Shown here in pieces: positions 34,714 through 46,534 of a stretch of 64,000 bases of DNA. The notes below the pieces were generated by a model. That model worked only from the letters and a program-made list of their open reading frames with translations. It was not told the origin of the DNA and made no database searches. Made by a program: the position numbers and the translations under genes. The stretch's first letter is position 1; the number at the start of each line of letters is the position of its first letter. The stretch is from positions 93,570,001 through 93,634,000 of the forward strand of contig CM074856.1 in assembly GCA_037501455.1 (NCBI GenBank). The letters are read 5' to 3'. Source of the stretch: Lantana camara. Lineage: Eukaryota; Streptophyta; Magnoliopsida; Lamiales; Verbenaceae.

Positions 34714-35316
34714 AAATCGGGAGGAACTCTCCAACCACTTCCAATATCCGAGTGGACGTGGGGCCAAGTGACAATGGACTTCGTGTCCGGCTTGCCAAGG
34801 ACCAAAGGAGGCTCCGATGGAATTTGGGTGATTATTGATCGGATGACGAAGTCAGCGCATTTCCTTAAGGTAAAGATGTCCGATAAGGTTCCTAAGTTGG
34901 CCCGGTTATATCGGAAAGAGATTGTTAGATTACATGGGGCACTGATCAGTATTGTTTCAGATAGGGATCCACGGTTCACATCCAGTTTTTGGCAAGAATT
35001 ACAAAATTGTTTGGGGGCGAAACTTCAATTTAGTACTGGATTTCACCCACAGACGGATGGCCAGTCGGAAAGGCTAATAAGGTATCTCTAGGACATGCTT
35101 CGTGCTTGTGCCTTAGATTATCAGGATTCGTGGGATGAGCAGTTGGATTTGATTGAGTATGCCTACAATAACAGCTTTCAGTCTTCTATTGGCATAGCAT
35201 CGTATGAGGCTTTATATGGAAGGAAATGCCGATCCCCTCTCTTTTGGGATATTGATGAGTGGAGATGGACTAAAGATGGAAAGCTCAAAAGGGCTAAGAA
35301 ACCTAAGGAAATCTAG
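34714..35316 (+). pseudogene. pol: G5 integrase catalytic core
   Basis: TMDFVSGLPRTKGG (first Asp, about 34774), IVSDRDPRFTSSFWQEL (second Asp, about 34960), HPQTDGQSERLIRYL (Glu, about 35065), and YEALYGRKCRSPLFWD. Stops at 35089-35091 and 35314-35316. The catalytic residues themselves are intact. Confidence 0.93.
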
Positions 35317-35853
35317 GACACCATTGAGAAGGTGAAGGTGATTCGGCAGAGGTTGAAAGCAGCACAGGACAAGCAGAAAAGTTATGCAGATAAGAGAAGA
35401 CGACCCTTAGAGTTTGAGATCGGAGATAAGGTCTTTTTAACGGCATCTCCTACAAAAGGGTATGCTCGGATTGGTAAAGGCGGGAAACTTAACCCTCGCT
35501 ACTTAGCCCCCTTTGAGATCCTTGATCGAGTTGGGGAAGTGGCTTACAGACTTGAGTTACCACCGAGCTTGAACGGGATTCACAATGTGTTCCATGTTTC
35601 ACAGCTTCGGAAACATTATCCCGATGAGTCACCTATCCTTCCAATCGAGAAAGTTCAGTAGGAGCCGGATTTAACTTTTAAGAAGTACTCAGTTACGGTG
35701 TTGGACCGGAAGATGCAAGAGTTGAGGAATAGACAAATCCCTCTTGCGAAGGTCTTGTGGCGTGATCAGGAATCCGAGGAAGCCACTTGGGAGACCGAGG
35801 ATAAGATGAAACAGTTGTATCCAGAACTTTTCAAGACCTCGCCTCAGACCTGA
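35317..35853 (+). pseudogene. pol: G5 integrase C-terminus and chromodomain-like tail
   Basis: KAAQDKQKSYADKRRRPLEF, GDKVFLTASPTKGYARIGKG, the PRYLAPFEILDRVGE region, HNVFHVSQLRKHYPDES, one TAG at 35659-35661, then KVLWRDQESEEATWETEDKM near the end. Final stop TGA 35851-35853, inside the stem-loop that precedes the polypurine tract. Confidence 0.92.
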
Positions 35854-35881
35854 GGACAGGTCCTTTTGAAGGAGGGAGGTT
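35847..35881 (+). other. G5 stem-loop and polypurine tract
   Basis: GACCTG (35847-35852), AGGA, CAGGTC (35857-35862) is a perfect 6-bp stem. The tract GAAGGAGGGAGGT follows and touches the LTR at 35882. Compared with GAACCTGG/CCAGGTTC of G2 and G4, one A is missing from the 5' arm and one T from the 3' arm, so pairing is kept. Confidence 0.85.
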
Positions 35882-38800
35882 TGTAACATCCCGACTGATC
35901 AGACTTTCAGGTAACCTATTATGTGCACGATTTAATTAATTCTTTTACGTGATTACGTGATATTTAATTGCTAACGTGGAATAATTGAGATTGCTTGAAC
36001 TTATTTGCTTTAATATGAATTCGGTTATCTTTGAATGTTTAACTTTCCTTCCCTCGTATTCTGTTCGTTTTGAATTGGAATTTAATTTTGATTTCTATGA
36101 ATTTTTTATATGAGTTAATTTTATGCTTTATGATTACGTGATATTTAATTTAGCGTACCTTGGGTTCCGGGACGCGTATCTTGAGCTCGATAATCCGGAT
36201 TCGAATTTCGTCACCTCCGTTGAACTTGTTTTGACGATTCGGATTCAATGGGATAAGCCTCACATTTTTCTAAGTTCATTAAGACCCTCGAATTTCAACC
36301 GAAACAAGCCCCTTTCGCTTAAGAGTTACCTTTTGACCTAATATAGCCTTGTGGACCCCACTTTAACCCAACTAAACCCTTAACCATGATTTGAGCCATG
36401 AGTTAACACCCATTGAAGCCCCCAACCCCTTGGAGAACCGATCCATTTCCCTCTCTCTCTCTCCACCAAATCGATCAGCTCCAAGGAAAAAGGAAGGAGA
36501 AGAAACCCTTTTGTCCATTTTGTTGATTTTGAGCTCAAATCTTAACCCAAGCTTCTCAAATTCGAAAGGTAACTTTATGATTGTATTCTACACTCTCCCC
36601 TCTCCCTTTTATATGCTCTTGAGCTGATTTCATTTGTTGATTCTTGAGTTATAGCAAGCATGTGAATAGTAGTAGTTGGGAGAAATTGTTGATTCTTGCT
36701 TCTTTCTTAATTCTCTTGAGTTTGGGTGATGATATGTTGCTTCTATAGCATGATTCTTAGCATTTATTGTATGATATTACATGGTAGTTGTAGTACGAGT
36801 GATTGGCCATTAATTAGCTCTTGGGATTGGGTGATACATTTCTTCTAATTCTTGCCTTGTTTGCTTGCATATTTTGGAGCTGAACTTGATGCTACTTGTA
36901 TGGCATGAATTTATGATGGCTTAGTGTTATTTCCATGCTTGTTTTATGTATTTTGAATGGAATAAGAGACTCCTAAGGGCCATAAACCGAAATCCCCTGT
37001 TTTGCCTTCAAAATTTGGAAGTTGTTGCGTTATTTTTTTTCCAGGCCAAACGTATGACACGTCCGTGTCAGGTTATAACTGGAAATGGACATGGCCGTGT
37101 CAAGCTCTCGACTTTGGTCCTGATTTTAATTAAATCGGACACGGCCGTGTCCGATTCCTATGCATTTTGGACATGGCCGTGTCCACTTAGTAGGTGATGG
37201 CCGGGAGGAGTTTCTTTCGTCGTTTCGTTGCTTCTTGTTGATCTTTCTTGCCTCGTTTATGATGTATATGCATGATTACCTTGTTATATTATGTGTTAAG
37301 CCTAATATTGTGAATTTTTGATTTATCTTATGCCTTCGTTTGTGATATATGCTTCCCGATGAGTTATATGCTCGTAAATGACCTAATTGTGGATTCATTT
37401 CATATCATTTGCATCATAAGCATACATATGCATGTACCGAGCGTCAATGTGGTTCATATTGAGTTTGAGAGTTTTCCTTGTTGCTTGTCTTGTTCAGAGG
37501 ATCTTCCTGTTGAGGACGAGCTTGCTCCGAAGGTGTCCGGTTACCCTTTCTGTCTCCACTACGCACGTTGACAAGGTGAGGTTTTTGTTCTTTTAGCTAC
37601 TCGATCTATAACCCTCTTAGATATGAATCCTCGCATGTGAATATGTATAATATATAGTAAATAAGAGTATGATACATATGTTGCGGGATTGTCCCATTTG
37701 TTATAAGAGTTTGAAAACGCTTTGTATATGTATATAGCTATTTTGCCTTTGTTTGAGAAAGTTTAGCTTTGTGTAAGTGTGTGTGTGTGTAAGCGAGGCT
37801 TGGATTTGAAAGATAAGCTTTTTGAGATACGTATGTGTGATTTCTGTGATCTATTTGGGCCCTGGAGTGTGGTATGGTAATCTCGGGACGGCCGAAGGGT
37901 CAACGAGCTCTTCAATCAACACCTCCTTTTGAGAGTCTCACCCAACCTTGGGAGGATTGAGGAAGGGTGTTTCTCTTGAGCCGACGGAGGCAACCGTCGA
38001 AGGTTTCAAGGTAGTAATTAAACCTTGTCTCGTCTGTGTATGTGGATATTAGGGGCGATCAACCCTTCTATCAACCGGTGTTGGGGATGGATTCTGATTT
38101 GTTTTGCTTTACTTTGTTCTTTGCGTATGGAAGTTTGGAGTGTGACTCGTACTCGCCGAGTTGGTTTAGTTTGTGTGTGATCTAGGAAACGAGAGTGGAT
38201 TTCAAATATCTAAAATTGGGTTTTGGCTTTGGCCTTTTCTTCTGTAGTTATCATATGTATATCTATATCAAGGGAATTACTTTGGCTTGCAAAAACCACT
38301 CTCGGTTCAAGGATCCTTCCATTTTGATTAAATGCTGTGCTCTATATATATATATATATCGGGTGCGTGAGTTAGCCCCCTCACTAGTCAATTGCACTAA
38401 CCCTCATTGTTGTTTTCCCCTTTTCCCTTTCTTTTGAGTTTGCAGGTTCTTCCGAGTCAAGCTAGGCGGCAAGTGTCTTTTGGGTTACTTGTGGTGTAGC
38501 TTGAGTCCGCATGCATCGTAGTGGCTTTCCATTTCTTTTGCTTATGTATTTCTGGATTATGTATTATGACTACTCTTATTATTTTGGCCTTGATGGCATT
38601 GTATTTGTTGTATAGGACCTAACATGGTAGCTTGAGTACTTGACCCTCCCCCATTTTGGATATGTATATATGTGATCTTGGGATTTGTATATGTCTTGTG
38701 AATTGCTTCCGCTACTCTGATTTTAATTTACTTAGTTTTTTAGGGTCTAGGCCACCTAGCGAGGGTGTGTGTTGTGTGTCTCCCGTTCGCTATGGTTTGA

Positions 38801-38883
38801 TATGGGTGCGAACGCCCTATTTCGTTAATCGTGTTAGACCTTAGTGCGGGGGATGTGGCACCCTTCGCTCCGAGGGTGTTACA
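35882..38883 (+). repeat. G5 3' LTR, complete (3002 bp)
   Basis: TGTAACATCCCGACTG... to GAGGGTGTTACA. Collinear with the left LTR from about 36152 on. Holds a splice donor-like site with a change (AAAGGTAACTTT, about 36566), the palindrome cluster, a TA run at about 38343-38358 and TTTGCAG at about 38438-38444. Confidence 0.95.
37055..37184 (+). repeat. Palindrome cluster in G5 3' LTR
   Basis: Four members: TGACACGTCCGTGTCA (37055-37070, one change from the left LTR copy), 37087-37101, ATCGGACACGG/CCGTGTCCGAT (37134-37155, longest stem), GGACATGGCCGTGTCC (37169-37184). Confidence 0.88.
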
Positions 38884-40160
38884 CACAATACATATAAGTA
38901 GAGCATAACACATAACAAAAGGGTGGACTCCTGTACCGAGGATAGGTGTTGCATACCAAAACATTTCGAAGAACCCAAATAGATATAAGTTTAGAAAACA
39001 TTTTCCAAAAGTCTCTATCCCGATTCATAATTCCATACACGAAATATCAAGTGCTCGGGGAGTACGAGCTTCCACCCTTTACTCCTCAGGACATAAAGCA
39101 AAAACAAACCATCCTCTACTCCAATGATGGAAGAGCTAAGCGTTTGCCCTAACCATCCGACCGACCCACCCTCAAGGGGTACCTATCCCACAAGAGTCCT
39201 CCCCGGATAAAACACCGAAGGCTCAAGTTATCACGCCTCCCCGATCTCCCTGAGTTGCGCAATGATATCTCAAATGGAACTACGCACATGGTTGAAACCC
39301 CGACGGCCCTAACCGTCCCGGGGGTCCCCATTACCCGTAGCTCCTCGGATCCACAACAGAATAGAATAGAACAGGTACCATATATCATGGCGAACTCGCT
39401 ACAGAATCAGAACAGAACAGATTTTCCCAAAATGGCTTACGTATGCCTCAAAAACACATTTTTGTTTATCCCCACACTGTGAAATTTAAGACATGAAGGC
39501 TCTCACCCATGCAGGACGCATGCACAAGGTCATAAACATATCATATCGAACACATACGTATTTATGATAAGGTATTCTCGCATGCAAGGGTAGAAATCAG
39601 CATGTAAAGGCCATAGGTCTCATAGATATATAAAATCCTAAACCTCACCTTGTGCAAGTATAGTCTGATAGTGTGAAGGGCCAAACACTCTAAACCTCGG
39701 GCCCACCGGAACTACCAAACTCTGTGACAAGACATACAGAAGCCCAGACTTAAACTCTATATGAACCAAATAAGACGCACGGTGTATCAAGAGATGAATG
39801 ATATGTAATATGGAATGAAGTGTACACATAGGTCATGTAGCATAGTTCACATATTCCACCAAATCATGCAATTAACGAAGTATTAAGGTTTAACAAAGCA
39901 TTTGAAATCATATTAAAGCATATAAGTCATAAGGCAATTCAAACGGATCAAGCAACATGGAAAAAGCAAGTGTAAAGTGTAACAGTAGCTCCGGAACGGC
40001 CATTCCCATGGGAACGGTCATACCCAGAAGCCACCTAGCGAGCATGGGAACGGCCGTTCCCATCTCAAGGCAAAAACGGGAACGACCCTTCCCGTTCTAG
40101 CGTGCTGACATCAGCCCTTGGCGGGAAGGGCCGTTCTGGGAACCAAGGCCAAACGGGAAC
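38884..40160 (-). repeat. G4 5' LTR, piece 2, with fuller palindrome cluster
   Basis: Collinear with 23639 onward of the G4 3' LTR. From about 39990 it holds the GGAACGG-type cluster: CATGGGAACGGCCGTTCCCAT at about 40043-40064, AACGGGAACGACCCTTCCCG at about 40075-40096, and GGCGGGAAGGGCCGTTCTGG at about 40121-40141. The solo LTR at 40161 entered the last hairpin (AACGGGAAC|GGCC). Confidence 0.88.
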
Positions 40161-43100
40161 TGTAGCACCCCAAGCGGTGGGGCACCACACCCCCGCACTA
40201 TGACCCGACACGTGGTACGAAATGAAAAGTCCGCACACGCACCAAGTCACAGCGAACGGGTGACAAACGAAAAACCAACCAAAGCTAGGCGGTAACTAAA
40301 CCCTGTACAAGTAAAATAAGCAAAACCCGAATGCTGAAGCGATGCAAAATATGAACTAACAAAAACTTTAATCAACGAACATAAATAAACGGGTTCAACT
40401 AATTCCACGAACCTGTCCTAACCTGTCCCGAATTCAAACATACAACAAAGACGGGTTCAACTAATCCACACCCTGTCCTAACCTGTCCCGAAAATTCATA
40501 TGATCAAAGCATAAACGTTAACTTGTACAGAACATACTATATACATAATTTTCATACATAAATCGGAACAAAGTAATTAACAAAATCAAACGGACAGACA
40601 CAGACTCGACAGACCCGACTCAAAGCCGCCTAGCTCGAACTCCAACAACTTGCAACTGCAAATTAAAAACGTAGGTGGGGCGAGGGTCAGTCCACTGACT
40701 GAGAGAGGGGGCTGAACTCACACACACTATACATAATAAGGAGCAGAGCACGTATCAAAAGAGAGATTATGAACCGGGAGTAGGGTTTTGCATACCAAAA
40801 CCATTTTCAAATCGAACTTACACATATCCTATCAAATCAAACTTATACATATCTTAACTTATCAAACTTATACGTATCTTATTCATAACTTAACAAACTG
40901 AGCAAACTCACGTTTTATTAAAAGAGAAAGCTCCTATCTCGTTTCATAATCAACATAACAGATCATAATCATATACCCGGCGAGTATGGGTCTCCCACCT
41001 TACTTCCATATCGAATCAAACGTATCATAACAGAAAACAAACAAATATCATAAACAATCCAACCCCAACACCATGTAGTTCGGGGAGCAAACCCTCACTA
41101 CTCATACAGATACAAACACACACAGGGTAGCGAACCCACACTGTGCCTTCCCCGGTTATCCACCGAGGGCTCAAGATACCACGCCTTCCCAACCTCCCTA
41201 GGTCGCACGTGAATATCTCAAATGAGAACGTGCACAGGGGTCATAACCGGCGGCCCCATGGTCGTCCCGGGTCCCCCTTACCCACGTCTCGGGGCCCAAC
41301 ATATCAAAACAGAGCATATCAGACAGATCATATCATAACTCGCTACATATCAAACTTATCATATCGAATCAAAATCATACTTACGTACTTTATCGGAGCA
41401 TACCATACCTTGTAACTTAGCATATGCTATAAACGTACCTCTCCGTGTCATCCTAATCCGCAGCTGGTATGAAGACACACGGTTTGGAGCATAGCCTCGT
41501 TGCAAAACATTTCAAGCTTACATATGCTCGTACATATACAGTTCGAAAACCTTTAATCGTATGACAAATTCATAAACATATCATATAAACACGTATCTAT
41601 TATATAAATATAAAAGAATAATCGCGTGCAGGCTTGAAAACGAGCACAGAATGTTGTAGGTCGCTGTAACTAAAACAAAAATCCTAAAACCTCACCTTAC
41701 ACCAAACGGAGCCAAATACAAAGCAGAAGGTCCACCCCGAAACCTGCACGACCTCAAGTCACCACCCCGGGTGCACCTGTACCAACCGAACACACAAACA
41801 CAGCACGGAACTCAGACTCAAGCAGACAACCACATAGGGACGCACGGCATATGCTCAAACACTTAATAAATGCAATCACATCAGCAAGGTTCAAATTTAT
41901 ATAAATTATATGCGAAACAAAACATTAAGGCATGTTCATGTGCATAATTAATGCAAATAACAAAATTAAAGGCAAATCACTTCATATCATTTCATATCAA
42001 TTCATTTAATACCTAACAAATTCAATTAACAAAGTTCAGACAATTCATATCTTATTTCATACAAATTTCCAAGTATTAATAAGTCAAGCAATCACTGTAG
42101 CATGCTTCTAATTTATTTAAACCTCACGAAGTCTTATACAAATTCAAAGCAAGTTATTTAATCATTCAAGGTTCATATTTCATATAAGTCAAATTTTAAT
42201 CAAACTAAGTTCATTAAATTCATACGTTACATATTCAATTCATACATTACATTTTAGATTTCATTACTAAGGTCTATTAATTCAAATCAAACAAATTCCC
42301 ACTTTTTAAAAAATTACGCATACACCCCCTCTAGACTAACCAAGTAGCAAAATCAACAAGTCGGGGGTTCAATTTACAAATCAAATTATCCAAATATATC
42401 AAATTATAATTCATACAAGTTTTCATACACATTGGAGCACAATTCAATCAGTAATTCACGCTTACAGTAATTAATTGACAATTACAAACAATTAACAAAA
42501 GTAAATACAACCACTTCAAAAAAATTCATATAAAATCAACCGGACATCCGATTGACGAACGGAAAGTGGCGTTGGACTCACCACAACGAAACGGACCTAC
42601 TGTCCGAAAGTCGCCGGAATGCCGCCACCGTAGCCGGCCGAACAGCCACCGGCCGTCACCGGAACACCGCCTCCGGTGGTCGGAAAAATCCCCGGAAGGA
42701 CAAAAACGTACGCCTCGGCCTACTCAATAAAAGCCCCCAACCAATTTCAGAAAAAGCTAAACACACGGGACTTCATTGAAGAAAAACCGAACCAAATCCC
42801 AACGACGAAAACTGAAATTAACTGCAAACCGCAAAACGAAAATGAAATCCGGGCATACCGTTGGAAAGCTTGTAACGAGCCCTACGAAAGCCCCAAGTCA
42901 AATCGCCGAAAAAATCATCGGAACAGTAACCGGTTCAGACCCGCCGGTTCACCACCGGTTCACCGCCGGTCTGCCGCCAACGGCCGGTTCTTGGAACGCC
43001 GCCGATGCCATCCACTACGTTTCGTCATTCCAAGAAACTTTCGTGAAGCGACCACCACCAAAACCGGCCGGGAAAAGGGCCGAAATTACTGCCGAAGTTT

Positions 43101-43805
43101 CTGCCGCTGTTGCCTCGTCGGAACCACCACTTGCGGTGGTTTTCGTGCTGAACGGAGGCCGGAAATGGAACGAGAAGGTCCAAAAACGTAGGGTAGGATC
43201 AAGCTCCGCTCGCGAAACTCGCCGAAACGCTGACGGCGAAGTGGTGGCGCCACCCGCCACCTTCAGGCCGCCGATGCGCCGCCGTCGGTCTTCGGTTGGC
43301 CACGATCTTGGTACGGTTGTGACGGGCTCGTCGAGCTGATGAATTTCCACTATTGATTCGTCAAATTCCGTCGAGAAACGAGGGAGAACGAGCATGTGTG
43401 TGAAATTACACCTTCACTGCATGAATAGTGCTCTGCGCGAGGAAGAACACGATGCGGCTGGAGCTGCTGAAAATGGCATGCAAAACGAGGGAATCCGAGT
43501 ATATATCTCGGGTCCTCGTACGCAAAAATGATCGAACGAACGAGCTAACGACATCCGAATTGGGCAAACTTAGAGTCTACGGACTCGTTTCGCCGCCCCG
43601 GACGCGTCGATGCTGTCAAAGAAGTCAAAATCTCAACCGAACGAGAAATGACCGGAAAAACCCCCTAAAAGGAGAAAATTACAAAAAGGGCCCTAAACTC
43701 TAAAAGAGTTTAAAATAGGGCCACGAAAAATATAAAATCACTTAATTAAACACATAAAAGTTAAAAGGTGACATTCCTTATAATTCGAACGATCGGGATG
43801 TTACA
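40161..43805 (-). mobile_element. Gypsy solo LTR (3645 bp) with target duplication GGAAC
   Basis: Runs from TGTAGCACCCCAAGCGGTGG to ATCGGGATGTTACA. GGAAC is present on both sides (40156-40160, 43806-43810). No internal region, so it is a solo LTR left by recombination between the two LTRs. On the minus strand it starts TGTAACATCCCGATC, close to the start of the G5 LTR, but the rest differs. 42550-43400 is GC-rich with overlapping open frames of up to 187 codons and CCGCCGGT-type repeats; I see no known protein in it. Confidence 0.93.
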
Positions 43806-43810
43806 GGAAC

Positions 43811-44993
43811 GGCCTTTTTGGCCTCAGATCTGGTGCAGTCTGTGCAGAAACTTCATAGCTTCGGGAAGAAGACAGCCATGGCCGAAAATGACCGATTTCA
43901 CACCATTTAAACCATAAAATTTCCACGAAAATCATATATATATTATCACATAAATCATGTTTATCACATAAATATAAATTTAGCTCAAGAACAAGGGTGA
44001 TTTTGGCCAAAACTCATACAACCCATTTTCATGAAAATCAAGCTTCAACCATGGCAAGATGCATCCAAACTCACTCCTTATCATATCATCAACAACTATA
44101 GAACATATTCAACATGGAGAAACACATATTCATGCTCAAGAACTCTAGGATTCACCATTACAGTCATATTCTTCAAGTTGGGCATAAATCCCCATTTTCA
44201 CAAGACTTCCTCATATAAGCTCATACATTCAATTTCATGCTAAGATTCATGGATAGAAATGAAATACACATCAAGGGAAATTTGTTGCTTACCTTAGCTC
44301 TTGATTTGATAAAGAAAAGAGGGAGATAGGAGCTCTTGAAATGATAGGAAAAGCCTTAGATCTTCATTCTTCTTTGAAGCTCTCCATTGAAGATATGTCT
44401 TGTGTGAATTGAGGTTTGAAATGAAATGAGAAGGGATAAGGCTATTTATATAGTGGCTGATAGTTCTAGGTCAAGGTTAGGGTTTCCAAGATATAATATG
44501 AGGCTAAAGGCTTTATTAGAATTTGGGCTCAAATAAATGACTTTCGGCCCAATAGGTCAAAATTAAAAGGTTTAAGGTCTAAACGATTTTCGAAAAATAT
44601 AAAGTAAATTCCATTGGATCTGAATCACCGAATCAAGTCCAATGCTGGTGTCGGACTTTGAATTCGAATTCCCGAGCTCATAACGGTCCCAAATGCACCA
44701 AAATTACCTAATTTAAATTAGGCCCAAACTTCAAAAAATTGCAAATAGGCCCAAGTCCTACTTCAAATCAACACCAAAAATTAAATTCACGTAGTCACGT
44801 TTTCCCATTAAATCTTTCCTTCTCAAGTTGTCATGCAAGAATTCATATTTTATATTTTCCCAGTTCAGCCAAATAAGTCACGTATTTAATAAATGTTGAG
44901 ATTTAAACACATTAAAGGAAATTAACCACATACGTGCATAACGTAACTCTCTCGTGACGCATACATATACGATTTATCGGACGGGGCATCACA
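43811..44993 (-). repeat. G4 5' LTR, piece 3 (promoter end)
   Basis: Continues the hairpin broken at 40160 and runs to CGGGGCATCACA (44993), the outer LTR end. About 43831-44335 is absent from the G4 3' LTR. Followed by TATAG. Confidence 0.88.
44288..44452 (-). promoter_or_regulatory. G4 LTR promoter: TATA box and splice donor-like site
   Basis: On the minus strand, TATATAAATAG (complement of 44442-44452) is followed about 150 bases later by CTAAGGTAAGC (donor GT at 44292-44291). Order and spacing match 6558-6718 of G1. Confidence 0.6.
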
Positions 44994-44998
44994 TATAG

Positions 44999-46111
44999 CA
45001 TGTTATGAAATGATACAATATATAATTAATCATAAAATGTTACGAAGTGTGGTGATCATGTTCATGTGCACAATTAATGTCCCACGTATCAAATAAACGT
45101 GAAATTTAAGTGTACGTGTGATATGTGATCATATAACACATGCTCGATTATAATTAAATCAATTAAACATCTAACATTTCAAATATAGCATTTACACACG
45201 TAATTACTCTTCATGAAAGCATATAAACACGTTAAGCACATTAGGGAATCAAGCAAGGCACGTAAACAAGTACACGACAAGAAAACAATGAAAGCCAAAG
45301 CACTAAAACAAGGAGAATAGCAGCAATGCCGATCGGGACTCGAAAAACACTAAGAAGAAACCCGGATAGGACAGTCGTCAAGGCCTGCTACTGCCAGGCA
45401 ATCTCGGCCGGGACACGATTTGGGCTAGAATCAATCCCAATAAGGACCTCTGTCTCGAAACCAACCAAAAAGCTTCCCCGGTTGGGACTAGAAATGTACT
45501 AATCCCGATCTCGGTCGGGACAGCCTACGACAGAAACAAGGGATGGCTCTGGCGAGGAAAAACCTTGCCGTTGACGGCCCTCGGAGTGCCGCCGAAGCTC
45601 GAAACTAAAACCAAGCAATAACCAACACCCAAGGCAACCAAAAGTACAACTGAACTACGAAACGAGGCACATTAAGGCACAAACCCATCAAGATATACAT
45701 ATATATACATACACACATATATACTCATATATACATATATATACATTCAAATAAAAGCAAGAAATGAAGGAAATCTTATTGAAATAGAAGTGAGGACGTC
45801 GAGATGAGCTCGTGGTGATCGTGAATCATCGGAATCCTTGTTGGAGTTCATGAAGCTCGAAGGTAGCTTGTTCTTTCTTGTTTTGACTTGGAGATGGAGA
45901 AGAGAAAGAGTGGGGTGGTGAATGAGCATCGGATGATGGTATCCGGCAGCGGCGATACGGTGGTGAAGTGGTGGCACCAGTGAGGCGGTGTTGTCGTCTC
46001 GGTGGTGAAGGGAGAAAAGGGAGAGAAAGGAGACGAGAAAAAAATAAAAGAGAATGAGGAAAGAAAAGAAAAAGAAAGAAGAAAAGGAGGGGGGGGGGAT
46101 TCATTGGTGAG

Positions 46112-46145
<34 letters not shown>

Positions 46146-46534
46146 ATAGAGAGAGACAGATAGAGAGTGTTGGTCAAAGGCGTGGGGCCTACGGTTAGAT
46201 ATTTTGTGTGGTTTCGGCTCGAATTAAAATTCGGTTAGGGTAGAATTAGGTTCCCAAATTAAATAAAAAGGTATGAAACAAATTCGGAAATTAACGAGGA
46301 ATAAGAGGCAAGGTTCGAGGAAAACGGAATAAACGTGATCGTATGTGATATTGTAAATAAGATAAATAAATGATTAGTCACGTACGCACATAATTGCAAT
46401 TAAATCACACTAACAATCAATTAAACACATAAAACAGGTAAATCACATAATTAAATAATTAAATCATTTAACACTCGACCTGACCTCACTCATGATGTCA
46501 TACCTGGTCAGTCTTGAAAACACGGGGTATCCCA
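44999..46534 (-). repeat. G3 5' LTR, second half
   Basis: Resumes the LTR that stopped at 22524, joined through TATAG, and ends near CACGGGGTATCCCA. CATGTTCATGTGCACAATTA is a stretch shared with G2 LTRs. A GC-rich part at about 45325-45540 has near-palindromes such as AATCCCGATCTCGGTCGGGA (about 45501-45520). The end part has a run of ten G (46089-46098) and a (GA)n run (46114-46142). Confidence 0.8.
46114..46142. repeat. (GA)n microsatellite
   Basis: About 14 uninterrupted GA units, followed by a short imperfect extension. Confidence 0.95.

Larger units (their letters stand above)
28445..38883 (+). mobile_element. G5: near-complete gypsy element, chromodomain lineage
   Basis: Plus-strand element inside the 5' LTR of G4. 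The left LTR lacks about the first 270 bases; the right LTR is whole (3002 bp). The full domain order gag-protease-RT-RNase H-integrase-chromodomain-like tail is present, broken by two frameshifts and seven in-frame stops. Right target flank is CACAA (38884-38888), which is the sequence of the uninterrupted G4 LTR at 23639-23643. The left flank was lost by deletion. Confidence 0.95.
23023..44993 (-). mobile_element. G4: gag-only chimeric gypsy element, interrupted by G5 and a solo LTR
   Basis: Minus-strand element: 3' LTR 23023-25512, internal 25513-27920, 5' LTR in three pieces (27921-28444, 38884-40160, 43811-44993). The LTRs are of the G1 family. The internal 2.4 kb keeps gag, with an unusual set of four zinc knuckles, then a tandem hairpin array, then only the last part of the integrase. 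Protease active site, reverse transcriptase and RNase H are gone. The 5' LTR outer end is followed by TATAG (44994-44998), matching the left flank of the TRIM. AAGGA, not TATAG, precedes the 3' LTR. Confidence 0.87.

Noticed and set aside
42552..43395. Overlapping frames of 75-187 codons on both strands, as a host gene
   Set aside because: They lie inside a solo LTR with a clean target duplication, have low-complexity composition and no recognisable domain. GC-rich DNA lacks stops by chance.
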